Source of the DNA: Gammaproteobacteria bacterium
GTDB taxonomy: Bacteria > Pseudomonadota > Gammaproteobacteria > Pseudomonadales > Oleiphilaceae
Length of the DNA stretch: 8,011 nt
Assembly (NCBI GenBank): GCA_029268325.1
Contig: JAJUGC010000083.1
Location: 1 to 8,011, forward strand
Direction: 5' to 3'
A program made the translations under genes and the position numbers. The number at the start of each line of letters is the position of its first letter. Position 1 is the first letter of the stretch. The notes beneath the pieces are model-generated. The model ran no database searches. It was given only the letters and a program-made list of their open reading frames with translations, and had not been told where the DNA came from. Shown piece after piece: positions 1-5,461 of the stretch.

Positions 1-678
1 CCTGCGGACCTCCCGCTCCAGGCTTGCCTTCAGGTCCGGCGGAATCTGCATGTGCCGGGCCAGCTCATCCAGGTAGCGCTGCTCCCGCTCGTTACGCTCA
101 TCGGCAATCAGCACACTGGCGGTGTAGATTTCCGCAGCCATTTCCGGGGAGTCCGCGGAACGGGCCACGTCTCGCGGATCCAGCGGCTTGCGTAATTCCT
201 GGTCCAGCCATTGTTTCAAAGAAGGGTTGTCCTGACTCTGGGCAATCTGTTCCTCGATCATCTGCCGTTCCTGCTCATCCACATGGCCGTCCGCCTTGGC
301 GGCAGCAATGATGGCCTTCACCATGGCCTGGCTGTGGCGATTGGCCTCCTCTTCTGGTAACTGGTCCAGGGAGCGGGCCGAGGTGGGGTAGCCCTGTTTT
401 TGCTGTTGCCATTGGTTGTATGCCTGATAGGCCACACCGGCTAGTGCCATCATGCCACCGAACCGGGACACTCGACCTACCAGGCCGCGGCGTTGGCGTC
501 GGCCGCCAATCAACGAGCCGAGGGCGCCAGTGCTCAGGGCGGCGGTGCCAATACTTACCCAGTCGATACCGCCGGAGCGGGCGGCGCCAGGTTGATGAGG
601 CAGATGTCGTTTACTCTGACGATTGAACAGCGTCTGACCGGTCTGCAGTAGTTTGTTCAGGATTCGGCAGCGGCTCAT
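1..678 (-). CDS. DUF533/YebE (TerB-like) inner-membrane protein, C-terminus cut by window edge
   Basis: The visible part is 226 residues, open to the left edge, so the C-terminus is missing. The start ATG (678-676) is preceded on the minus strand by GAGGAG at a good distance. Residues 1-35 are basic and polar. A glycine/alanine-rich segment around 38-58, a basic stretch (GGRRQRRG, about 58-65) and a second hydrophobic stretch around 70-85 suggest membrane association. From about residue 105 the protein is an alpha-helical TerB-like domain: a helix with AAAKADGHVDEQER (about 124-137), then a second acidic helix ending IADERNEREQRYLDEL. This pattern is typical of the YebE/DUF533 family, often annotated 'tellurite resistance TerB family'. 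The biochemical role of DUF533 is not established, and TerB-like acidic helices are only proposed to bind metal. The gene is divergent from the next one across a 119-nt gap. The family call is fairly secure; the function is not. Confidence 0.85.
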   Translation of the reverse strand, partial: MSRCRILNKLLQTGQTLFNRQSKRHLPHQPGAARSGGIDWVSIGTAALSTGALGSLIGGRRQRRGLVGRVSRFGGMMALAGVAYQAYNQWQQQKQGYPTSARSLDQLPEEEANRHSQAMVKAIIAAAKADGHVDEQERQMIEEQIAQSQDNPSLKQWLDQELRKPLDPRDVARSADSPEMAAEIYTASVLIADERNEREQRYLDELARHMQIPPDLKASLEREVRR

Positions 679-733
679 GGCGTACTCCTCGTGTGCCTGG
701 TGGGACGGGTGCCGGAATAGGGCGGCATGGCTC

Positions 734-739
734 TATTAT
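734..739. promoter_or_regulatory. Possible -10 element in the divergent gap
   Basis: TATTAT (plus strand) matches TATAAT at five of six positions. On the other strand the overlapping bases 740-735 read CATAAT, also five of six. A shared or overlapping divergent promoter for the DUF533 gene and the rightward genes is therefore possible. I see no convincing -35 hexamer at the right distance on either side, so this is a weak inference from position and one hexamer. Confidence 0.25.
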
Positions 740-747
740 GGAGTGAA

Positions 748-779
748 GGGGGCGGGCTACCCCCCATCTCGGGGGCGGG
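748..779 (+). repeat. GGGGGCGGG direct repeat flanking a C6 tract
   Basis: GGGGGCGGG occurs at 748-756 and again at 771-779, with CCCCCC at 760-765 between them. The C tract can pair with either G tract, giving two mutually exclusive short hairpins. The right-hand copy lies directly next to the ribosome-binding region (GGAGGGAGG, 781-789) of the gene starting at 798. It may be a leader-RNA switch, a G-rich structure, or simple base-composition bias in the spacer. Confidence 0.35.
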
Positions 780-797
780 TGGAGGGAGGCTAGAAAC

Positions 798-1484
798 ATG
801 GGCGTGTGGGAGGTTTTTCCAGGATATCTCAGCGATCAGCAGCTTGAGGAACAGTTACAGGTACTGGGCCGACTGGCGGCGGAGCCTGAAGTTCCGGGGG
901 CCGATCTGACCCTGAAACACTGGCGGGGCTATGAGCCCGCCCTGGCCTGGCTTGAAGCCTGGGGGGTGGCGGAGCTGCGTCTGCGGGGTAGCGATCGCCC
1001 TCTGACGCCGGTGACCCGTCAGGTGGCCTGGCCGCCGGCATTTGAGATCCCGCCCGCCCACCAGTTTGCCCGGCTTCGGAGCCAGCATCAGGCAGGACGG
1101 ATTGCCGTGCCGAAAACCCCGCAGCAGCTTTGGGCCCAGCATAAGTATTCAGTGATGGCCCGTGACCCCGCCCGCTATCGGGCCCTGGGACGACGCGTCG
1201 CCCTGGGGAAAGACGGCGACTTTGCCCCGTTGGCCGAAGAACTGTTGCTGATTCTGCGGGAGCTGCCGCAGCCGGGCCGGCTGTTCAATGCGTTGGAGCA
1301 TCTGTGGGGCTATGTGGCCAACCAGGCCGGCGAGGCGGAACGACGGGCAGCCCGCCATTCCGCAGCGGCGTTGCTTGAGAATACCGCAGCGCTGGCCGTT
1401 AGGCTGCAAGTGCCTTATCTGCTGTCGTCCACCGCGTTAACGGATCTGGCGATCTTTGTCGCCAGGGAGGGCGCCCAGGCATAG
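798..1484 (+). CDS. Two-domain protein: endonuclease V-like N-terminus plus DUF1722 (YbgA) C-terminus
   Basis: 228 residues; ATG start 8 nt after the purine-rich GGAGGGAGG, a strong ribosome-binding site. The C-terminal domain (about 105-222) is DUF1722/YbgA-like: QQLWAQHKYSVMARD (109-123), Y127 and LG (130-131), then NALEHLWGYV (164-173). The N-terminus MGVWEVFPGYL resembles the opening of pyrimidine-dimer DNA glycosylases of the T4 endonuclease V type, and FEIPPAHQFARL (82-93) forms a linker. In T4 endonuclease V the helix LMAEYREL carries catalytic Glu23. The matching helix here reads LEEQLQVL, so the acidic residues appear replaced, and residue 2 is Gly rather than Thr. That alignment is by eye. 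In E. coli ybgA lies beside the photolyase gene, so a DNA-repair link is plausible, but catalysis by this copy is doubtful. The next gene begins 75 nt downstream. DUF1722 assignment is good; the N-terminal assignment is moderate. Confidence 0.75.
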   Translation: MGVWEVFPGYLSDQQLEEQLQVLGRLAAEPEVPGADLTLKHWRGYEPALAWLEAWGVAELRLRGSDRPLTPVTRQVAWPPAFEIPPAHQFARLRSQHQAGRIAVPKTPQQLWAQHKYSVMARDPARYRALGRRVALGKDGDFAPLAEELLLILRELPQPGRLFNALEHLWGYVANQAGEAERRAARHSAAALLENTAALAVRLQVPYLLSSTALTDLAIFVAREGAQA

Positions 1485-1559
1485 TCTGGCGGGGCCATGA
1501 CGGGTAGAAAGCTGCAAGGCATCGTGTTTCAATGGCTTTGTTCCTAACAACCTAAACGT

Positions 1560-1907
1560 ATGGAAATGATGCAGACAATTAGCTGGGATGATTTCATCAA
1601 AGTCGAGTTGCGGGTTGGTCGCATTATCGAGGCTTCGGTTTTTCAGGAAGCCCGGAAGCCGGCCTATGTCCTGAAGGTGGATTTCGGGCCGGAGATTGGC
1701 ATCCGCAAATCCAGCGCCCAGATCACCGCTCTATACTCGCCAGAGGAGTTGATCGGCAAACAGGTGGTGGCGGTGGTGAACTTCCCCAAAAAACAGATCG
1801 GGCCTTTGATGTCGGAATGCTTGGTGACCGGTTTTCATAACGAACAGGGCGAGGTGGCTCTTTGCGTGCCGGACAAGCCCGTACCGCTGGGAACCAAGCT
1901 GCTCTAG
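1560..1907 (+). CDS. csaA: CsaA, tRNA-binding OB-fold protein (chaperone-like)
   Basis: 115 residues, the usual length for CsaA (about 110). The whole protein is one tRNA-binding OB-fold domain of the kind also found in methionyl- and phenylalanyl-tRNA synthetases and Arc1p/Trbp111. Family landmarks are all present: DFIKVELRVGRI (11-22), ARKPAYVLKVDFGPEIG (31-47), SSAQIT (51-56), VVNFPKKQIGPLMSECLVTG (72-91) and the PVPLGTKL tail. CsaA binds tRNA as a homodimer and was described as suppressing protein-export defects in Bacillus; the physiological role is still uncertain. The start is ambiguous: ATG occurs at 1560, 1566 and 1569 and none has a clear Shine-Dalgarno sequence. The palindrome TTGTT-CCT-AACAA (1538-1550) lies just upstream. 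The downstream membrane-protein gene begins 10 nt after the stop, so the two are probably co-transcribed. Confidence 0.92.
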   Translation: MEMMQTISWDDFIKVELRVGRIIEASVFQEARKPAYVLKVDFGPEIGIRKSSAQITALYSPEELIGKQVVAVVNFPKKQIGPLMSECLVTGFHNEQGEVALCVPDKPVPLGTKLL

Positions 1908-1917
1908 GAGGCAAGGA

Positions 1918-2226
1918 GTGCCGATGAAATCCGCCAGGCCCATCCCCCGTCGAGCCCGACGCCAAGCCGAGGAATACTCCATTCCCGACCGGCTGATGGC
2001 CATGCTCGCCTCCTTGTTCTTTTCAGTCCCGACGGCGCTGGTGATTTGGCTGTCTATCAACCGGGAGCTGGCGCTTTGGTGGCAGGGCTTTCTCGATTCA
2101 GGCTATTTGTGGGGCAGTATCGTCCTGTTTGCCCTCTTGGCGTTTAGCATGCCCCGCTTGTTTCCGGTGGTGCTGGGGTCTATCTGGAATGGGTTTATCA
2201 AACTATGGCGATGGTGGTATCCCTAA
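1918..2226 (+). CDS. Small two-helix inner-membrane protein, unknown function
   Basis: 102 residues if translation begins at GTG 1918; 100 if at ATG 1924. AGGAGG (1906-1911), which overlaps the csaA stop codon, is ideally spaced for the GTG. AAGGAG (1913-1918) is ideally spaced for the ATG. Either way the gene looks translationally linked to csaA. The N-terminus is strongly basic (RPIPRRARRQ, 7-16). Two hydrophobic helices follow at about 27-47 and 61-90, joined by a short loop (NRELALWWQG), and the C-terminus is tryptophan-rich (KLWRWWYP). The positive-inside rule predicts both ends in the cytoplasm. I do not recognise a named family, and no catalytic or metal-binding motif is visible. The reading frame is supported by operon spacing, ribosome-binding sites and clear membrane composition. 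Confidence 0.75.
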   Translation: MPMKSARPIPRRARRQAEEYSIPDRLMAMLASLFFSVPTALVIWLSINRELALWWQGFLDSGYLWGSIVLFALLAFSMPRLFPVVLGSIWNGFIKLWRWWYP

Positions 2227-2259
2227 CCGGGATTGCCAGGGAGCCGTGCAGGTAATGGA

Positions 2260-2568
2260 ATGACCAAAACAGAAGAGACCCTGATCAAAACCCAAGACGT
2301 GCTGGTCCGCATTCTGGTGTTGGCGCCCCAAGAGGTGGCGCCCTGGCATTATCACCGGGCCATCACCGACAATATGTTTTGTCTGTCCGGGAGCCTGGAG
2401 ATCCAGCTTCAAGATCCGGAGCAGACCTTGTCGCTGCAACCGGGGCAGCGCTGCGAAGTCCCGCCGGGGCGGGTGCATCGGGTTGTGAACCCAACCGAAC
2501 AGGAAACCCGGTATCTGCTGGTTCAGGGGGTCGGGAACTACGATTTCAACGTGGTGGATCCTGACTGA
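2260..2568 (+). CDS. Single-domain cupin protein
   Basis: 102 residues from ATG 2260, forming one small beta-barrel cupin domain. Cupin motif 1 is WHYHRAITDNMFCLSG (29-44), giving metal-ligand candidates H30 and H32. The usual glutamate of the H-x-H-x4-E-x6-G pattern is aspartate D37. Motif 2, GQRCEVPPGRVHRVVN (62-77), matches G-x5-P-x-G-x2-H-x3-N exactly, with H73 the third histidine. This suggests a metal-binding site, but small cupins range from dioxygenases and isomerases to sugar- or regulator-type binding proteins, so the substrate cannot be named. An in-frame TTG at 2233 would add nine non-conserved residues and is less likely. The gene follows the membrane protein by 33 nt and precedes the flavin oxidoreductase by 27 nt, so it probably belongs to the same operon. 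Confidence 0.85.
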   Translation: MTKTEETLIKTQDVLVRILVLAPQEVAPWHYHRAITDNMFCLSGSLEIQLQDPEQTLSLQPGQRCEVPPGRVHRVVNPTEQETRYLLVQGVGNYDFNVVDPD

Positions 2569-2595
2569 ACAGACTAGGAAAGGGAGTTTAAGGGA

Positions 2596-3618
2596 ATGAC
2601 TCAAGCAAGACTTCAGAAGCTTTATTCACTGGGCGTGCAGTATCCCATCATGCAGGCGGGGATGCCGGTGGCGGGCAACGTCCGGCTGGCGGCTGCAGTG
2701 TCCCGGGCTGGTGGGATTGGCACCTTGGGGTTGCAGGATGTCTCGGTCTGGGAACAGAGCCTGAAACAGCTCAAGCAGCAGGCGGCTGACCATCCGGTGA
2801 ATGCCAACCTGTTGCTGCCTTACACTCGCAAGGCACACGTCCAGGCGGTGATTCGCCAGCAAGTGCCCATCGTGACCCTGTTTTGGGGCAAGGCGCAGCC
2901 TTGTGTCAGACCCTTGCACGAAGCCGGCTGCTTCCTGTTCCAGCAGGTGGGCTCGGTCGACGAAGCCAAGCAGGCGCTGGATGCCGGCGTTGATGGGCTG
3001 ATTGTGCAGGGCGAGGAAGCCGGTGGCCATGTGCGGGGCACACTCAAGCTGCAAGAGCTGTTGCCGCAAGTGCGCGCCCTGACGCAGGAGATTCCCTGTT
3101 TCGCAGCCGGCGGCATCTACACTGCCGAGGATGTGTGCCGGGCGGTCAGCCTGGGTGCCGATGGCATTTCCACGGGGTCCCGGTTTTTGCTGACGGATGA
3201 AAGCGGAGCGCATTCCGCCTATAAACAACGCTTGCTGGACGCCTCTGAGACCCTTAAAACCACGTTGTTCGGATTAGGCTGGGCCACGCCCCACCGGGTG
3301 GTGCCCAATGCCGCCACGCAACGCTGGTGTGATAAAAATGGTGCCGTGCCCGCTTGGCTCGACGGACTCAACAAAGCCTTCGGCTTTACCCGCAAGATCG
3401 CCCCCTTCAAGCCTGACGCGGCCCGTGGGCAACGGGCGGACATTCCCTTTTTCACCAATGCGGTGATTCCTGAGCATCTCTCGGCAGAGCTGGTGGAAAG
3501 TTGCCCGCTTTATGCCGGTGAGCGCGTGAAAGAGCTGACTGATATCCAGCCGGCGGCGCAGGTCGTGCAATCCCTGGCACAGGGATTTGAGCGCGACGAG
3601 ACCAGAATGCAGGCCTGA
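2596..3618 (+). CDS. Nitronate monooxygenase-family FMN oxidoreductase
   Basis: 340 residues, normal for the 2-nitropropane dioxygenase/nitronate monooxygenase (NMO) family of FMN TIM-barrel enzymes. Landmarks in order: PIMQAGMPVAGNVRLAAAVS (17-36) with Q20-A21-G22-M23; AGGIGTLG (38-45); GVDGLIVQGEEAGGH (131-145), where H145 sits at the position of the NMO catalytic histidine; PCFAAGGI (167-174) and LGADGISTGSRFL (186-198), the flavin phosphate-binding part; and a C-terminal PLYAGERVKELTDIQPA (304-320). The family oxidises alkyl nitronates such as propionate 3-nitronate to aldehydes and nitrite; related members are NADH:quinone reductases or act in other reactions. The exact substrate here cannot be assigned. 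GGGAG (2582-2586) and AAGGGA (2590-2595) precede the ATG. This is the last gene of the rightward operon, and its TGA abuts the stop of the opposing methyltransferase gene directly. Confidence 0.88.
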   Translation: MTQARLQKLYSLGVQYPIMQAGMPVAGNVRLAAAVSRAGGIGTLGLQDVSVWEQSLKQLKQQAADHPVNANLLLPYTRKAHVQAVIRQQVPIVTLFWGKAQPCVRPLHEAGCFLFQQVGSVDEAKQALDAGVDGLIVQGEEAGGHVRGTLKLQELLPQVRALTQEIPCFAAGGIYTAEDVCRAVSLGADGISTGSRFLLTDESGAHSAYKQRLLDASETLKTTLFGLGWATPHRVVPNAATQRWCDKNGAVPAWLDGLNKAFGFTRKIAPFKPDAARGQRADIPFFTNAVIPEHLSAELVESCPLYAGERVKELTDIQPAAQVVQSLAQGFERDETRMQA

Positions 3619-3624
3619 TCAGGC
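3613..3624. other. Zero-spacer convergent stop codons in a 12-bp palindrome
   Basis: GCCTGATCAGGC is a perfect 12-bp palindrome. Its centre, TGATCA (3616-3621), holds the plus-strand TGA of the nitronate monooxygenase gene and, on the minus strand, the TGA of the methyltransferase gene. There is no room for a terminator between the genes, so transcripts from each side must end inside, or beyond, the other gene. Confidence 0.75.
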
Positions 3625-4583
3625 GCCTACGGCCTCTCCCCGTTTTGTGGTGAGAGCTTCACAGATTGCCGCAATATGGCGGTAATCTGTGCCGCAACAG
3701 CCGCCGATAATCGTCAGTTGGGGAAACTGCTGGCGAAGCTCCCGATATTCTTGCGCCAGCTCCCGAGGATTGCCCATGTCCAGTTCGGTGCTGTTATCCA
3801 GTTCCGCATGGCTGTGTTTCGAGGCATTGGCACGAATGCCGCGCAGGCGTTGCAACCAATCACCGGAATCCTTCAGGGCCTGCTCGAAATGGGTGGGGTG
3901 TGCGCAGTTGACCATATAGTAGGCCGGATAGCGGTTGCTGCTGTGGTCGACCTGTTCAATGGCCTCCCGCAGGGTTTGGCCAGTGGGCAGGCGACCGTCG
4001 GTTTCTACCGTGAAGGAAATGGCCACGGGCATCTGGGCTTGCCGGGCGGCTTCCACAATGCCGAGGGCTTCTTCCAGGTAATTGAGGGTGTAGGCCGCCA
4101 CCAAGTCGGCCTCGGTGTCGGCAAAGACCCGGATCTGCCAGCTGTGGTAGGTCGTGGCTTCCGGTGCGGTCATGCGCTTGTCGGGGCGATAGCCGTCCCC
4201 TCGGGGCCCTAGAATGCCACTGATGACCATGGGGGACGCCGTGGTTTCATACTGATTGCGCACCCGGACCATCACTTCAATGGAGAGTCGATTGAGGGCC
4301 GCCAGGGTCGCTTGATCATAACCTAGCTTTTGTCCCCAATCGGGGCTGGCGCGCCAACTGGCAGATTCCAGCAGCAGGCCGAGCTTCCGCTGGCGGGCCA
4401 GTTCGGCAAACTTGCAGTAGTACTGGTAAAGGACTTGCGTGCCCGCCTCCGTTCTTAACAGGTCAATGGCAGAAAGAGCGGGAGCTCGAGGTGTTCATGG
4501 AAGATCAGGGTGGTTTCCAGGCCACCATCGGTCATAAACAGGGTGTTTTCGAGAAGCGGTAGGGCATGGCGATATTTGCTCAT
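3619..4583 (-). pseudogene. Homocysteine S-methyltransferase, frameshifted
   Basis: Two minus-strand frames together encode one family member. From ATG 4583 (GGGGAG upstream) the first frame gives 41 codons with TDGGLETTLIFHEHLELP, then drifts and stops at TAA 4457-4455. The second frame, open from 4494 to TGA at 3619, continues without a gap: SAIDLLRTEAGTQVL, ESASWRASPDWG, GILGPRGDGY, the zinc-ligand regions MVNCAHP and GGCCGTD. Repairing the shift with one T in the run at 4475-4473 gives LELPLFSAIDLL and a 321-residue protein of normal length, with predicted zinc cysteines C227, C296 and C297. The intact family transfers a methyl group from S-methylmethionine, SAM or betaine-like donors to homocysteine, making methionine. 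Purely frame-0 translation would give a 42-residue fragment. A recent mutation, a homopolymer sequencing error or phase variation are all possible; the good conservation downstream argues against an old pseudogene. Confidence 0.88.
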
Positions 4584-4638
4584 CGGATCTTTCTCCCCAG
4601 GGCAAAATGGGTAGAAGCGAGCTGGTGCAGGGCTTGGC

Positions 4639-4662
4639 AAAAACAGATCGCACCTGTTTTTT
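4639..4662. repeat. Dyad AAAAACAG-N7-CTGTTTTT
   Basis: AAAAACAG (4639-4646) and CTGTTTTT (4654-4661) are perfect 8-base inverted arms separated by seven bases. The dyad lies 56 nt upstream of the methyltransferase start, where an operator would be expected. The T run also makes it resemble a weak terminator in the plus direction, but the stem is AT-rich and no gene ends just before it. It matches no methionine-regulon operator I know (it is not the MetJ AGACGTCT box). Confidence 0.4.
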
Positions 4663-4690
4663 GTGAGGTGGTGGGCAGGGCTTAGCTATG

Positions 4691-4724
4691 GGCCTAACGT
4701 TTTTTAATGCAGAGTTAATAGGCC
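4691..4724. repeat. Imperfect inverted repeat GGCCTAAC / GTTA-ATA-GGCC
   Basis: GGCCTAAC (4691-4698) pairs with GTTA (4714-4717) and GGCC (4721-4724), leaving ATA (4718-4720) as a bulge. The loop is 15 nt and includes a T6 run. The arms are short, so chance is a fair explanation; it is listed because a longer repeat of similar bulged design follows 60 bases later. Confidence 0.25.
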
Positions 4725-4784
4725 AGGAACGGTCTGGTCTTCTAAATCTATGTATGCTCCGGTTCGTCAGCTGTAGAATAGCCC

Positions 4785-4824
4785 GGCAGAAACCCTGTAA
4801 GGGATGTTTACGGGTTTTACTGCC
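4785..4824. repeat. Long bulged inverted repeat upstream of the sigma-54 promoter
   Basis: The left arm is GGCAG-AAA-CCC-T-GTAA (4785-4800) and the right arm TTAC-GGG-TTT-TA-CTGCC (4808-4824), with a 7-nt loop. Fifteen base pairs form, with a single T bulge on the left and a TA bulge on the right. The centre is near 4804, about 87 nt upstream of the start point predicted from the sigma-54 match. That is a usual place for the site of a bacterial enhancer-binding protein. It is not followed by a T run, so it does not look like an intrinsic terminator. Confidence 0.5.
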
Positions 4825-4864
4825 AGCAGTAGTCTCAGGCTGCTTCAACATGGATGAAGCTGTT

Positions 4865-4879
4865 TGGCGTCAATGATGC
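4865..4879 (+). promoter_or_regulatory. Sigma-54 (-24/-12) promoter for the PEP-CTERM gene
   Basis: The sequence TGGCGTCAATGATGC carries TGGC and TGC with the exact RpoN spacing: GG at 4866-4867 and GC at 4878-4879, as in TGGCACG-N4-TTGC. Deviations are the A-C-G after TGGC and the first T of TTGC. The predicted start is near 4891, which leaves an 18-nt leader containing the AAGGA ribosome-binding site (4897-4901) before ATG 4909. Many PEP-CTERM genes in other bacteria are described as controlled by sigma-54 and the PrsK/PrsR two-component pair, which fits. Confidence 0.6.
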
Positions 4880-4908
4880 CCTGGTGCATCAAGAATAAGG
4901 AAATCACC

Positions 4909-5427
4909 ATGAAAAACTGGACGTTTCTCGGACTGTTGTTTTTTGCTCCATTTTCTTCCGCCGCGATCATTCATTACGACTCCACCTTCACCGCCTTCAG
5001 CCCACCGGCTGGTAGCGAGTCCCCCGTCTACTATGAAGGAACTGGCCATCTGGTGGTGGACTCGGCCGCCTCTCAGTTGCTCAGTGTGTCGTTGGACTGT
5101 GAGGTCTTTAGTTATTCCTGGCAGGGCAGCGCCACCCTGGTCGAGGAGTTGTACTGGCCTGTTGAAGGGGGGCGGGTCTCGGCCTTGCATGTCACTGATC
5201 CGGCCCCCGGTCTGGAGGTCTCGTTCTGGTTCGATATCTTTTTTGTACCGGAGGGGGAAGCCGCTGCTGCACAATTGGACAAAGTGGTGGGAGAATATAG
5301 CCAATATCAAGACTACAGCTTTATCAGTAACTACAGGAAAGTCGCCGCTCCTGTGCCGGAGCCGGGCAGCCTGGGTTTGCTGGGACTGGCCCTGGCGGGA
5401 ATCAGGCTGGGGAGGCGCTTCCGTTAA
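4909..5427 (+). CDS. PEP-CTERM sorting-signal secreted protein
   Basis: 172 residues from ATG 4909, preceded by AAGGA at 7-nt spacing; an in-frame start at 4864 would add residues in front of the signal peptide and is unlikely. Residues 1-19 (MKNWTFLGLLFFAPFSSAA) form a Sec signal peptide with likely cleavage near A18-A19. The mature part (about 20-145) is rich in beta-prone, aromatic and acidic residues with one cysteine (C64) and matches no domain I recognise. The C-terminus is a full PEP-CTERM signal: VPEPGS (149-154), a short hydrophobic helix (LGLLGLALAGI, 155-165) and a basic end (RLGRRFR). Such proteins are exported, processed at the PEP motif by an exosortase (EpsH type) and sent to the outer surface, usually in bacteria making exopolysaccharide. 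The exosortase is not in this window. Transcription probably comes from the sigma-54 site just upstream. The sorting signal is clear; the function of the mature domain is unknown. Confidence 0.9.
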   Translation: MKNWTFLGLLFFAPFSSAAIIHYDSTFTAFSPPAGSESPVYYEGTGHLVVDSAASQLLSVSLDCEVFSYSWQGSATLVEELYWPVEGGRVSALHVTDPAPGLEVSFWFDIFFVPEGEAAAAQLDKVVGEYSQYQDYSFISNYRKVAAPVPEPGSLGLLGLALAGIRLGRRFR

Positions 5428-5461
5428 TCGGAAAGCCAGCCGTGATCCGCAAAGGAGTGCC

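Larger units (their letters stand above)
4584..4908. other. Divergent intergenic region, AT-richer, with inverted repeats and a sigma-54 site
   Basis: This 325-nt stretch separates the leftward methyltransferase from the rightward PEP-CTERM gene. I see no convincing protein gene in it; short open frames crossing it lack ribosome-binding sites or extend the flanking genes beyond their conserved starts. It holds an AT-rich dyad (4639-4662), an imperfect inverted repeat (4691-4724), a long bulged inverted repeat (4785-4824) and a -24/-12 promoter (4865-4879). It is visibly less GC-rich than its surroundings. No riboswitch could be recognised by eye. Confidence 0.6.

Noticed and set aside
2626..3228. 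Minus-strand open frame (200 codons) opposite the nitronate monooxygenase gene
   Set aside because: It is a shadow of a strongly conserved gene in GC-rich DNA, with no domain of its own.
3676..4212. Long plus-strand open frame (178 codons) opposite the methyltransferase
   Set aside because: It lies wholly on the complementary strand of a clearly conserved enzyme, lacks a ribosome-binding site and shows no recognisable domain.
4455..4494. Programmed -1 frameshift in the methyltransferase
   Set aside because: The overlap has only CTCTTTCTG, with no canonical slippery heptamer and no clear downstream stimulator; the family does not need recoding. A base deletion or sequencing error is simpler.
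4584..4640. In-frame upstream TTG start for the methyltransferase
   Set aside because: It adds 19 non-conserved, proline-rich residues; ATG 4583 has a GGGGAG site and begins directly at the conserved region.
4584..4700. SAM or cobalamin riboswitch ahead of the methyltransferase
   Set aside because: No recognisable conserved core could be found by eye; only a simple AT-rich dyad is present.
4692..4724. GCCTAAC resembles an integron attC core (RYYYAAC)
   Set aside because: No matching GTTRRRY partner occurs at a suitable distance; the nearest candidate, GTTAATA, fails the pattern, and no integrase or cassette structure is present.
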